The position numbers were made by a program, and so were the translations under genes. Under the pieces are notes generated by a model. That model did not search any database. It saw only the letters and a program-made list of their open reading frames with translations, and was not told the origin of the DNA. From assembly GCA_023238725.1 (NCBI GenBank), contig CM041553.1, forward strand, positions 11,215,055-11,279,054: a stretch of 64,000 nucleotides of DNA. The letters run 5' to 3'. This DNA is from Scortum barcoo (lineage: Eukaryota; Chordata; Actinopteri; Centrarchiformes; Terapontidae). Below are positions 27,001 to 37,893 of this stretch, piece after piece (the first letter of the stretch is position 1; each line of letters opens with the position of its first letter).

Positions 27001-30000
27001 GGCGTGGCCATTTCTGGAGCCAGTGGACACAAACGACGCCCCGGACTACTACAGGGTTATTAAGGAACCAATGGGTAAGTGGTGGAAATGTGTAGAAACT
27101 GAAAACACACGAACAGTGAACACTGACAACAAGGTTTGTAATTCGGTGTTTCCCAGTTACTGTATATCCTCCAATGTGCAGGAATGAGCCTCCAGCCACT
27201 CTAGACCCAAGACCTCTCTTTGCTCTTCATGCTATTGAGTGCTTGCATCTGAGCACATTAAGCACATTCAGCATATTAAATGTTCTCACTTTTCTCCCTT
27301 CCACCCCATTTTTCTGACTGTTGGCATTGTTATAGTTTATAGTTCTTAGCCTCTTTGAAATAAAAGTTATCGATGAGGAAAATCTGAAAATCAAAGAGTA
27401 TCATGCAAATGTTGTATGTTTGCACTCATTTACAAACAAGGTGGCAACTATTTTCCACAACATACCATCGTTTTTTTGAGACTGATCAGTGTGCTTTTCC
27501 TGCATTGGTTTTATTCATGGTCGCATTTATTTTTGGCCTCTTTTATTGTTAATTCAATATCTACAAAAATGAGCACCTTGCTAACATCATCTTGGTGTCT
27601 TAGAAATCGTTTTCACTATTTTCTGATTTCACAAGCACAATGCATTAATAATGTATTGACTTAAAAAGTGATTGTATTAATAATAGAAATGATCAATAAA
27701 GTTGCAGACCTGGATAATATCATACCAACTAATGAACACAATACAAACTATTACATTAAACTTTTAAACTAGTCCAAGCTGTATTTTCTCATTGGAGAGC
27801 TCTTGAAACATCATATCTTTTGTGGACTGGCATATTTTTACTGTTGCACTTTGTGGCTCTGTTATGTAGGAAAATATAAAGATTGTCATGAATCAGCAGA
27901 TACTCAATACTGAATTACCAAGACTGGCACTGGGAGCAATCCCCATTTGGAAGATAAAATTCCCTCAGTTGTGCTGTTTTCATTTGATAATTGCTTTAGG
28001 TAGTTATGAAGCTGCAGCTCCTTACTGGAAGTGACACCCAGTCTCTATATCTTGAATATTAAAACAACCCCATGAGGCCAGAAGGGAGGAAGCCCTCCAA
28101 CTCAGATCAAACCGGCCATGTAAATGGGGACTTGCGTCAACAGGGCCTTTTTGAACTTCCACACAAACAAACCGTTAATGAGCCGGTCCGGGTCTGCCGG
28201 GCTCCCTGTGGAAAGGGACCAGCCCCACACTCAGCTCCTGTTGGCCTGGTCCTGGAAAATCTAGTCCTCCCCTCTCCTTTCCACCGCAAGAAAAAGACCG
28301 TCTTGGTTTTCAAAAAATAAAAAAAGAGCATTTGGCCACTGAAGCTGTAGCCGTTGGTAGTTTTGGAGGGTTTTAAGATGAAATCTGATGACTGAGAAGA
28401 AGGAGGCCTTTGATATTGACCATGAGGTTTTGTAAGCCCCTGGCCAGCTGGGTGGGGGTTAAAGAGGTTAAGAGTCGGATATGTTTGTTTAAAACGCAGC
28501 CCCGGGGACGCCGTGCAGAGCAAACCACCAGCAGCAACAGATTATATGAAGCCTCGGCTGTTGCCCCTTAGCTTTCTGATTTCAATCATCTTTTTTTTTA
28601 GTTTCTAACTTGATTTAACCAGGTTATCAACTCTGAAAGATCCTTTTAATGGGGAGACCCAGACTTGGAAGCAGTGATTTAACACTCATATAATGACGCT
28701 CTCCTCAGGAATGACAATCAGTCAGATCTCAGTAACTGATCTGGAACGCTGAGTAGATTGAGGTTAGAGCTGGCAAGGGTTCTGGATTTTTGCTGTCACA
28801 TATAAAGTGATGAACTGTGCTCCCAGGAAACATATTTGAAGATCTGTCAAACTTACGCCACATACGCTGCAATTACTTTGAAGCAGACATGCTGATTTGT
28901 GGAACAAAGTCGATTTGAAAAGCCAGATATTTATCTGCTGCTTCCGCATATGTGATGTTTGTCTCTAGCAAGAGTATGCAATTAAATGTTTTGTTTATTG
29001 TACCAAATGTATTTCCTAAATCCCCCTTTTTTTTCAGACCTTTCCACCATGGAGGAGAGGTTACAGAAGCGCGAGTATGTCAAGCTGACAGAGTTCGTAG
29101 CGGACATGACCAAAATCTTCGACAACTGCCGCTACTACAACCCCAGTGACTCACCCTTCTACCAGTGTGCCGAGGTTCTTGAGAACTTCTTTGTCCAGAA
29201 ACTCAAAGGCTTCAAAGCCAGCAGGTAAGACAGGGATCATGATGGCTTTCAGCATTGATGAGGGGAAAAAATACAAAGTAGCCGCAGGTGGTTTAAGTAA
29301 AAGGAGGCCAGTTTGAGCCTCTGAGTTGGAGAGTATCCTCCCTGCAGAATGACGTATCCTAAAGACAGAGACATTAGCAGGTCCAGCTGTGCAGCTGACT
29401 CTGACCTCTGACCGCCTTAGATTTTGGGTCCTTAGAGCAGAGAAATTTAATGAAATTTAATGTCTCATAGAATGTGCATGTTGTTATGTTGTGTAAGACG
29501 CTTGTGGAGTTCATTGACTCCTTCTCTTTGATCTTCTGAGTCACTACATTGTGTTTTCTCTGAACATTTAAATCATGGATTTGTTTTTTTCTTTTTTTCT
29601 TTTCTTTTTGTTTTTTGGGTCATGACAGAATGCTCGTACAACCAGCAGGCTTCCACTGTCTCTGAAACAAGTCGACAAATACAGTCTAACATTTTAAGAA
29701 TTGCATATGATATTTCTGTAGGCTGCAGGCTGTATGAGCTTTCTGACGCACCCTTGATCCTCTGCAGTTTCACGTTGGTGGCATCTTCATTCAGCCTCCA
29801 GTTAGCTTATTATTCACCCATAACAACATATTGCTTCAGCTTTCACTGTGTAATAAATGTGCATTTACCGCTCTTTTGTTTTTAGTGGAGTTACCGAAAG
29901 TTAAGACTTGAGCTTTTACCACCTCTTTAAAAAGTTAAAAAAAAAAAAAAAGTCAAACCTGAACCAAATGTTACTGCCTTTACTGTAGTTTGGAAACAGC

Positions 30001-31490
30001 TGTTTCTGCATAATTGATCCTTTATATAACAAATAAGCCCTACTAACTCCACTATCTACTGGTGCTTGGTTGTGCCTCTACACTCGCCTCACTGCATTGC
30101 TCTTGCTGCACAGTGCGATTGCTTTGGGTGGATGCACACTACAAGATTTTAATGACAGGTAGATTTATATGAATATATAATACATATTGTTGTTTATGTG
30201 ACTTTGCTGTGCTGTAATTTGCTGAAGAAGAAGCTGAACATTCTATGGTGAGTTAAACTGGGGCGAGATCTCAACATTGTCTCATCTTGACACACAGGGA
30301 TTTTTTGATGTGTAATTAGTTCAGCGAGTCATGTGGTTTGCATCCACCTTTATGTGCCTGAAACAGAGATGTGCTTCACCCGCGTGTATTTACACCATCC
30401 ATTCTCTCTCTCTCCCCTCTCTTGCAGATTGTGATGTCAAACTCCTGGGTGCTGGGGTCACTCTTAAAACAAACAAAAACTAAATAATTTGCTACCCCAG
30501 ATGTTGCTGTTTTTACTTGTTTAAAACAGCATTAAAAACTTTGTAAGAAAGTGCATATATTAAGCCACACTTTAGGTGTGATACTTTTTTATTTTAGAAA
30601 CAAAGGAAAGAAAAAAAGTTTCTACTGTCTAATAACGGCAGCCATGTTGGTAACACAAAGCATTCAAGGGAAAATGTATTTTCTTACACTTCTTGCAACA
30701 GATGACTGATATTTTGTTTATGTTTGAGTTGAATATAATACAAAATATGAAGTTTAGCTAAGTTAGTTATTCTCTTTCTGGAGATTCAGTTTTGAAAAAC
30801 AAAAACAAAAAAGCTATTGATTTTGATTGTGAAATCTCACTTAAGTTCCACACACACACACACACACACACACAGATAACTTATCTTTTAATTTCACAGA
30901 ACTGTTGTTTATCGTATTGGTCATAACATGCTGCAGCAGAACATTTTTACCTCATTTCTAAGCCTAGAATTTTAAAACAAGCATGCAACATTTCTTAGTT
31001 TCTTTTTATTGGCTGTACCCATGTATAATGTTATTTCATGTGCATATTATATCTTTTCGTGAAGGACTATTTTTATGTTCGAAAGGAAATAATGGTAGGA
31101 TCTGTAAAGATAGATTGGAGAAAAATGTAGTTTAGCTTTCCTGTTCTAAATATGGAAAGCTTGACAGTCTCCAAAAAAAGAAAAAAAAAAAAGAAAAAGT
31201 CCATGTATATACACTGTTGGGCTGACATCACATCATACTCTTCGATAACATTTCACCAACATGGCTGCTTGGTCTCTGTCAAAGTGTCTGACCCACTGGC
31301 ATCCAATACATGTTTTTTGTTTTGTTTGTTTTTTGTTTTTTTGTATTTCCCCTAGTGCATATTTTTGTCATATTGTAAAGCTTTTAATAAAAAAGGAAAC
31401 AACAAGAAGTTTTCCAACTGTTTTCTTCCTCCTCTCTTTGCCCGTCTCTGTAGGTCTCATAACAACAAACTACAATCAGCAACTTCTTAG
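1121..31490 (+). CDS. bptf: BPTF (NURF301), chromatin remodelling subunit; 5'-partial, 32 exons
   Basis: Largest subunit of the NURF (ISWI/SNF2L) remodeller; it reads histone H3K4me3 and acetyl-lysine in the nucleus. Exons read from splice sites and protein similarity: 1121-1351, 2016-2225, 3181-3369, 3823-3992, 4218-4397, 4796-4977, 5178-5309, 6149-6278, 7185-7320, 7819-8121, 8313-10416, 12602-12726, 13070-13198, 13399-13549, 13975-14014, 14184-14409, 14892-15041, 18051-18181, 18624-18738, 18931-19151, 19387-19627, 19778-20055, 20311-20424, 20808-20969, 21440-21522, 24005-24230, 24376-24719, 25394-25567, 26187-26379, 26990-27074, 29038-29224, 31454-31490 (stop TAG). Every junction keeps phase, giving 2,458 residues. 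The DDT domain and N-terminal PHD finger must lie upstream. Family identity is clear from KYRVYHNQYSTN, GYGGWSWISKT and the PHD/bromodomain end. Human BPTF is about 3,000 residues, so most of the protein is here. The donor of the first exon (GTTGTT) is weak and is the least certain boundary. Confidence 0.97.
1719..1765 (-). repeat. Possible teleost LINE-like 3' tail in BPTF intron
   Basis: Read on the minus strand, this ends in AATAAAGGAAATCTGAATCT with repeated TCTGAA units, as seen at the 3' ends of many fish LINE/SINE copies. Only the tail is recognisable. Confidence 0.45.
8313..10416 (+). other. bptf: BPTF giant internal exon (2,104 bases)
   Basis: This single exon encodes about residues 621-1322 of the in-window protein. 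It opens with a conserved basic motif (FLTRIAYKKKVKSSKVD, LLERRVKQHMIE), then runs through about 550 residues rich in Ser, Thr, Asn and Gln, including a Thr/Val-rich stretch (TTTSTTTTTVVST). It closes with a conserved end (VRLLKFSRTKKTRS, LPSYRKFVTKSNRKSIFVLP, WPYPSPRPTFGITWR). Conserved ends around a fast-evolving, probably disordered middle match human BPTF, where a similar giant exon occurs. The acceptor is at 8311-8312 and the donor GT at 10417. Six-frame readings on the opposite strand here are antisense shadows. Confidence 0.95.
10417..12601 (+). other. bptf: BPTF long intron, no recognisable feature
   Basis: 2.2 kb of intron after the giant exon. The reading frame from the exon runs about 100 bases past the donor before a stop, but this is read-through and not conserved. 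No repeat family, RNA gene or second coding unit was recognised. Confidence 0.7.
14184..20969 (+). other. bptf: BPTF glutamine/threonine-rich transactivation-like region (exons 16-24)
   Basis: Nine exons encode about residues 1471-2016: low-complexity Gln, Thr, Pro and Ala sequence with conserved islands such as FQQNKNFQQSFATWVKQGQ, QQKVLGIIPSST, IRPGMTVIRTP, QVVTQIIRGQ, LTLAQLTQLTQ and IPQGVTVIPGPGQQLMQAA. The last exon carries a Gln/Arg-rich helix (VQEQLQRIQQLREQQQQKKR). The human protein has the same island order. The region probably binds partners rather than having enzymatic activity; that role is inference. The final exon's donor abuts a long TG microsatellite. Confidence 0.9.
15042..18050 (+). 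other. bptf: BPTF 3-kb intron with old repeat remnant
   Basis: Largest BPTF intron in the window. The stretch around 15840-16080 (around GAGCCAGTTAGCATCCAACT) resembles a dispersed fish repeat I have seen in other teleost introns. I cannot name its class. The rest is AT-rich without coding signals, and ends in a strong pyrimidine tract before the acceptor at 18049-18050. Confidence 0.5.
20989..21069. repeat. (TG)n microsatellite next to a BPTF splice donor
   Basis: Nearly pure TG dinucleotides with single C interruptions. An impure TG-like lead-in starts at the donor site itself (exon ends 20969; intron begins GTGTGTGAAG). Confidence 0.95.
21523..24004 (+). other. bptf: BPTF 2.5-kb intron, no recognisable feature
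   Basis: Intron between the coiled-coil exon and the KKR-rich helical exon. No coding, RNA or repeat signature was recognised. Short open frames near 22.3 and 22.9 kb have no similarity I can identify. Confidence 0.6.
24376..26379 (+). other. bptf: BPTF C-terminal tandem PHD fingers (exons 27-29)
   Basis: Exon 24376-24719 has an Ala/Gln-rich helix, a basic KRKREEER...KSKKKK cluster (probable nuclear localisation signal) and the first half of a PHD finger (LYCICKTPYDET). Exon 25394-25567 finishes that finger (FYIGCDLCTNWYHGECVGI) and starts another (LYCICQTPYDES). Exon 26187-26379 completes it (FYIGCDRCQNWYHGRCVGI...VCPQCQ). Both show the Cys4-His-Cys3 zinc pattern. The aromatic residues expected to form the H3K4me3 cage (Tyr of YCIC, PYDE, FYIG and Trp of NWYHG) are present in both. 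Both fingers are cut at the same codon position, which indicates exon duplication. Confidence 0.96.
26990..29224 (+). other. bptf: BPTF bromodomain exons (30-31)
   Basis: Two exons, 26990-27074 and 29038-29224, separated by a 1,963-base intron, encode the bromodomain. The first holds MAWPFLEPVDTNDAPDYY (ZA loop, WPF shelf). The second holds DLSTMEERL, the acetyl-lysine-binding Asn in NCRYYNPSDSP, and the C helix AEVLENFFVQKLKGFK. The order PHD finger then bromodomain is the paired histone-reading module known in BPTF. A final 37-base coding exon (31454-31490) adds the short tail beginning SHNNKLQS. Confidence 0.97.
27075..29037 (+). other. bptf: BPTF intron inside the bromodomain; possible conserved noncoding stretch
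   Basis: About 2 kb. The part 28060-28560 is GC-richer and less repetitive than its surroundings and has no coding pattern. It could be a conserved noncoding element, but only an alignment would show that. Nothing else is visible. Confidence 0.4.
29225..31453 (+). other. bptf: Last BPTF intron, with CA microsatellite
   Basis: 2.2 kb between the second bromodomain exon and the tiny last coding exon. It contains a (CA)n tract at about 30849-30874 and poly-A/T runs. No gene was recognised. Confidence 0.6.
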
Positions 31491-33840
31491 CTCCCTCCTA
31501 AAATCCAAGTTTCAGAAAGACAAGCCTCGTGGTTTCCTCTGAGTGATTAAGCCCCATGGTCCAAGTTAGGCTCAGCTCGCACTGGTGTCACTTCCTGTAC
31601 CTCCATTGCCATGCAAAGGGGAGAGAAAAGCACCTCTTCGTCCAAAGTGTCACTGGGACATTAATGGCAGAGAAGTCCTGCATTCAGAGCAGGGGCAGGG
31701 GGCAGACACGGACTCAGTTTGGCAGCCTGTTTCATTCCAGCCAGCCACCCCTACCACCGCATCCCATCCGTGAGGATCCAGATGGAGAGACGCAGATAAA
31801 ATTGATAAGTCGGCTGGTTGGATGTTGAGTGGCAGTCTGATCTCATGGCAGCAGCAGACTCTGACATATGTGTTCATTCTGTAGCTATCACTCTTTTTGT
31901 GTATCCTTAATTGACAGCTTCGATCTTCCCAGAGGTGCAACTTTCATTTCATCCTGTCACATTTGTATGACAAGAACATCCCATTAAAGCCCCGTCCATG
32001 CCTCACACGGTTCATGTGGTCAAAATGAAAACAAAAATGACCGCTTTGTGCGTTGCATGTGGCTGAATGCTGAAGCAGCAGGCATCACGTCCATGTACAA
32101 TATCTTAGAGTTCTTCCTCCACTGTATGTCCGAAGCAGTATTTAATTGGTGCTGTAGGAAGAAATGGCGCTTGTTGTCCCCAACCAGTAAAAAAATAACA
32201 CTAACAGCAACTTCACGTTTCACACCTAACTCAACTTCTCAGTTATTTCAACTTTACCTACAGGTGTGTAGCCCTGCATGAAGCATGAACCAGCCTCATA
32301 AAACCCACTTGGTGGCACATCAGATCTGAATGTGTCCGTCAGTGGTTCATTTAACCGCGCATTCCTCGTCATGCTCCATTTGTAATGGAAGCTTGATTTC
32401 TGAAAAATTGAAAAAATAAATGACAAAATTTTCTGTAAGATTAACATTACAACATATGGGCATGGACAGTGCACACACAAGTAACACAAATAGTCTTCAT
32501 TTTTGTCTGAAGGCTGTGTTACTTTCATGTTAATTTCCAAAGGGAAACGCTGAGGACAGGCCATCCTACCCACCTCATCCTGCCCCTCATCTGACCTTTT
32601 ATCCATTTTGTGTTCCTCTGAAATTCAAGTGAAGAATGTTAACTAGTTCTGCTCTCCTTTTAAACTTGAACCTTACAATTGGGGTCAAGGACAAGAAGCA
32701 AGGAAACAAGATTGTTAGGCCTTCAGGGTAGGTGAAATTTGTACAAGGCTTAACTAACCGACATGTACCACACCACCCTCCATGCACACACTGTCTCGTC
32801 AAAGCTCTGTTTCTGTCAGCGGCTGAGTCTGTAAGTCTCTCTCCCCTTATCTTTCAGCCACTTCTTCCAGCATATTTCATTGAAGTTGACAGGTTGGCTC
32901 ACATATGTCTCTCAACTCACCCTCAAAGCATGGTTAAGTAATTGGATAATGGACTTTTCCACTCAGCATCAACTCAGTTATGTTGCGGCCTGCGGCAGCA
33001 TGTCTGGGAGTAAACTTTGAGTGGGGACTGGGGAGTCTTTGTAGCGTGGGGTTTGTATGAAAATTTTATAGCTGCATTTTTAGCATATTTGGGAACATTT
33101 TTGTAATGTGTGATTATCAGTTTTCTAGGAGGGGAGCAGTCATGAGACAAATACAGTTGTCCTTAAGTTGTCAGAAACTGTTGAAAATTAAGCAAATATT
33201 TTCTTTCAATCACAAAGTTTTTCAATTTTTTGTGTGTATAAGCAGGGTTGAGAGATAATGTAGCTCCTGTCTTCTTTTCCGTGTTTGTCTGCCACACGAA
33301 TGTCTGTTACTTTGTAATTTGATGATGATGTGTTTCATCCACTGTTTGTAATCTCTATTGTATATTATAGCTGTCCAAATATGTAGAGATAAAAGATTTT
33401 TAGAGCAGTAGAAACTTTTATTTTTCACTCTTTGAACCAGCAACTAAGCCCGCCTGTATATTTTAACTATTTTTTTCTTTTTAACTGAAGTAAACTCTCC
33501 ATTTAAGTGAAATTGCCCTTTATATTAAAAGTGCTGCATATTGTGAGCATAAAGGTTTTGAATGGGGTAGAGTGACACAGTTAACTCTTGTAAAGAGTTT
33601 TTCTTTTTTTTTAAGAAACCAACCAGTTCAACATAACTTCTATATTGACATTGCATTTCTTGTATTATTTATTCATATCAATGAAAAGTTCTCAGTTTTT
33701 TTTAAACTAATGTTGAAGAACCGCAAGTGCAGATAAAAAAAAAGTATGTTTTTAACAGATTGTGGCAACTCTGAAGAGATTCTCTTTTGTACTTGATAGG
33801 ACATTTCATCCTAGGTAATAAAGTAATGTTTTTGACACCA
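31491..33840 (+). other. bptf: Probable BPTF 3' untranslated region
   Basis: AT-rich, non-coding sequence after the BPTF stop. Candidate AATAAA signals lie at 32415-32420 and 33817-33822. The second would give a 3' untranslated region of about 2.3 kb. The actual cleavage site cannot be chosen from sequence alone. Confidence 0.5.
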
Positions 33841-34489
33841 GTTTTCATAAGAGTTGTGTTTTCTTTGTTTATCTCTGCTCATTACAGACAATATGTTTAT
33901 CTTCGCTCATCACGCAAGTTTGTTGTCTCTTGTATACATTCTTTCCTTTCTTACATTATAAGTTTATTTATAAAGCACCAAAGTGCCTCACAATGAAATG
34001 TATACTGTATATGTAAAATACATGCAAGGATGATACAGACTAAAGAAGAGTTAGTTAAAACAAGATAAACAAAAATAAATACAAATTATGAAAAGACAAG
34101 CCAATCAAGATCAGTGTTACTAGAGCAGCAGCATTTGGGCTACTTCTAAATCATCCAGGGGTGTTTTGGTGAAGAGAGAGTTACAGTTGCTGAGACAGGA
34201 TGAAATAAATGCACAAATAATCATCCATATTGCAATGAATCACTCATTAGGTTGCTCAGCTGCAAAAAAAAAAAAACAGGAGGAAATCAAACACTTACAT
34301 TGGTCCAGTGTCAGTGTCTGGTCTATAGCAACCTAGATTTCAAACAGAAGATTTAACAGCAGAGGAAAGAGATTTAGTACCTTCAGTTACCTCAGGGACA
34401 AGGCTGGGTGTGGGAAACAATAACATCTGTTTTCAAACTGTACAGCTCTCTCATTTCATTTAAATGATATAGTCTCTACCTTTTCTTTT

Positions 34490-34645
34490 CTTTTCTTATC
34501 TTTTTTATATTTAACTGTATTATGTAATGTATATTTTATATTTAGCTTATGTTTCTGTCTTGCAGTATTTCATCTTATATGTTTATTGTCATGCACCTGC
34601 ATACCAAGTAAAATTCCTTCTTTGCGAAAACCTACTTTGCAAAAT
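34490..34645 (+). repeat. Teleost LINE-like 3' tail
   Basis: The stretch running through TTTATTGTCATGCACCTGCA and then AAATTCCTTC...CTACTTTGCAAAATCTGACT resembles the 3' terminal consensus of a common fish non-LTR retrotransposon family (TATTGTCATGCACCA... CTACTTGGCAATAAA). Only the tail is present and it is diverged. Confidence 0.5.
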
Positions 34646-35069
34646 CTGACTCTGGCTGTCAGTGTTAAATATAATAAAAATAAAAAAACATTCTACACTA
34701 AGAGGCTTAAATGAAATGTGTAATACTGTCTTAGGAATGATAGGAGACACCTTTAAAATGATGCATTATAGGGCATCCTTGTGGCTGCGGGGTTAAGATC
34801 CTTATTATGAACTTCAACGTACCCCAATCACTTACTGCCAGTGACTTTTATTGCATCTCTGTCTCTCTCATTTTCAGTCAACTCTCCCACTGTCTTCACT
34901 TAAAAAAAAGACTAAAAATGTCCCCAAAATACAGAAGAAAATTATCAATCTATCAAACTATCCAGCTATCCATCCCTATATATATTGTGAGTAAATGTGT
35001 TGAAAACAGTGCTTGCCAAGATTTGGTAAATAAAGCTTTTTCAATTTTTATTTTTTATTTTTTTTCATT

Positions 35070-35600
35070 TCGCGCACTAGTGGAATATCTCTAGAAATGG
35101 CAATGTTTGGTCTGTCAGTTCACCACTTTGGTCTGAGAGTGCAGTATCTCAATAACTATGTCACAGATTAATATGAAATTCTGTGAAGACATTCATAATA
35201 CCCACAGAATGAATACTGGTGACTTTGGTGATTCTCTGACTTTTCTTCTAGCACAAACATGAGGTTCACATTTGTGGTTTTGAGTGGAACGTCTCAACAA
35301 CCGGTGGTTAGATTGCATTAAATTTGATACACACATTCAAGCCCCTCCTCAAGATAAACTTTAATCACTTCGGTTATCCTCTGACTTTTGGCATCATCAG
35401 ATCAAACTTCTAATTTGTCCAGTACTTTAGTTTATGACCAGCTTATGACATTCACATTATGTTTATTGCTAATCAGCAAATGTTAACATGATAAATTAAG
35501 ATGGTTATATACTGTTAAATAATGTGCTCATGGTGTATTTTATTAAATAGATTTGTGCCTAATCAATTAACAACAAACTAATTGCTAACTAATAGGGTGA
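35070..35600 (+). repeat. High-copy teleost interspersed repeat, class unknown
   Basis: I recognise motifs of a very common fish repeat: ACTTTGGTGATTCTCTGACT, CATGAGGTTCACATTTGTGG, TTTTGAGTGGAACGTCTCAA, and GCTAATCAGCAAATGTTAAC. Two imperfect internal units are visible, with matching ACATTCA words near 35190 and 35333 (about 143 bases apart). It appears to have no coding capacity. The class is not known to me. Confidence 0.6.
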
Positions 35601-37893
35601 CAATGCACGGAGACTGGAGTGAACAGGGGGCAGTTATGGCCCCTAATGAGGTAATCCTGCCCTAAACAGCAAGTGTTCAACCCTCAGCTTGACTCTTGTC
35701 AATTATCTAGAGCTTGTGAAATGTATGCCTTTGTGAGCACTGAACGACAAGGTCATGACCCCCCAACAAACTCTTCCTGTCATCAAATTACCAATATGAC
35801 ACATAAAGGCCACCTCCAAGGTTGACCTTTGACTCTCCCCTCACACCCTTGTCCCCCACCTCTCTCTCTTAAATCCCACAAAAACCACTAAATGAATCCA
35901 GAGGCTCACACGGACGCTGCGAGCACCACAGATGACCACAAGCCCCAAGTGCTTTCAATCCAACACCCTTGTCTCTTTCTCTCACTCCCCCCTTGTGGCT
36001 TGAGGGTTATCACACAGGAAACAACTTTGAGATATTCCCACCTCCCCCTCCCCTCTTTCTCTCCTCTTTCTCTCTCCCTCCACCTCCTCCTTTACGTCCT
36101 CTGCGATGAGGAATGTCCTCCCGCTGCGATAGTAGCCAAGATGTGGAGCAGGCTCCCGTTTCCTGCCTGCCTGCATCTGTTCCCTTCAGTGCTGATCCCA
36201 GATAGAGGCTTCCTCAAGCCTGGGAACTGACCGGCCCAGCTGACAGACGGACAGAGGGGGAGAAAAGAGGCTTAGCCCTGCCTGCCGCAATGTCCAAATT
36301 CCCAAGTCAGTCTCTCTTCCCGCAGGCCAGACAGAGACCATGGTTGTTAAACTCTAATTAGAGTGTCTTACTTTGGGGGCTCCTTCTCATGCAATCACTG
36401 GGAATGATAATGAGGATCAATGTTTCAGTTTGTCAGTGGGCAGATGTATGTGATAGTGTGAGTGGAGGTTCAGTTTAAAGACAAATAAATTCCTCAAGGG
36501 GTCATTGAGTATAAACCAATACACATTTTTATTGGGTTCATGTATAGCAAAGCAATGTGAGTGTTCAGTGCAAATCTTTTCCCAATCATGAGAAGCACAA
36601 GCTCAGGGTCATACTACAATCAAGCCAGAGATTTCTGATTAAATAAGAGGCTATCCCTTTAGGAAGACAGACCCAACAGACCCCCTCTTGCTTCAACCCT
36701 CTCCTTGTGTCATTTTACATAACCTTCTTTATTTCTCCTCCATCTTGCCCTGCCTCCCTCTTTTTCTGGTCCTGCCTAAATACTTTAAATATCCCTGTTT
36801 CTAGGCTTTGGCCTTCCGAGAGGAGTATGTGTTTGTGGGTAAGCAAGAAAACAAGGGGCATCCCAAGGAGGAGCTGTGACGGAGGCACTTTTCCGAGTCA
36901 TGTGCCCAGGTGTGGAGAGGATCAGATTCCTGCGATTAGATTTATGGCTTAGTCCCTACAACAACATACCCTCCTCCTCACTGAGCAAGGCCCCCTTTGA
37001 TGTCCCAGCCTACTCAGGCAGATATTTCATCATGGACACATAATTAAAGTTAGAAAAATAAGCCGCTCTCATGACAAGCAAAGGTCCTGTGCTCTCCTTC
37101 CTCCTCCTCCTCCACTGGGGTATGTTGCTGCTTTTTCAGGCCCCTTCATTCCCTCCCTTTGGTTCTTGTAACAATAATAGTGCATTTCCTGCTTACCAAT
37201 AGCAACCACAGTGACAACATGCTTTGAAAGTATACTCAGTGGAGCTAAAATATGTAACCATGACATTATCTCTGTGTGTGTGTGCTTGGATTATGATGGA
37301 AATGAAGAGGCAAGATCTGATTATGTTTCTTTCTCTGCACTTATACTGGCTTGATAAATGCACACAAATGAAAATGAAAAAAAAAGCTCATGTGAATACT
37401 GATAAAGATGATAAAATCTGCTCTTCTATAAAGTAATTTCATGCTAAACAAAAAGATGGGTGCTTCAGATAAACCAAATTTCCCTTTAAATTGAGCCAAT
37501 TTTACACCTTTTCAGTGTAGGGACTTCATGAACCAGCCATGAATGAATGAGGAGTTCGAGTTGCTATTTTGAGAAAAGAAAATAGTGGACTGAGAGGACC
37601 CCCCTGTTTCATGCCCTAAGCATTACAAAGTGATCATGGAGTATCCATTTAATTGAAGTAGCTTGTGTTTTTTACCAAAGGTACCACAAGTCAGTACTTC
37701 CAGAACTTTACAGGTGAGTAAAAAAGATGAACCAGGATCATACATTCATCGTAGCAGTCCATAAGAAAATAAATCCATGCCTTCAGCAAAATGTCTTCTG
37801 TCTTGCACAATACTGAGGGGTTAGTTATGATCAGTTTGGGTAAGCTGCAGTGTCTCTTCCCCTGCAGCGAAGGATGACAGTCTCATCTTTGCT

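Larger units (their letters stand above)
33841..37893. other. Intergenic spacer between convergent BPTF and C17orf58 genes
   Basis: No protein-coding gene was recognised. It holds a LINE-like tail (34.5 kb), a high-copy teleost repeat (35.1-35.6 kb) and a GC-richer, repeat-poor stretch at 35.88-37.2 kb that may be conserved noncoding DNA or untranslated sequence of the minus-strand gene. The two flanking genes are tail to tail, so both 3' ends fall here. Confidence 0.5.

Noticed and set aside
35892..36230. 112-residue Leu/Pro-rich frame in the BPTF-C17orf58 spacer
   Set aside because: No recognisable domain, no clear splice sites, and pyrimidine-rich composition explains the Ser/Leu/Pro bias.
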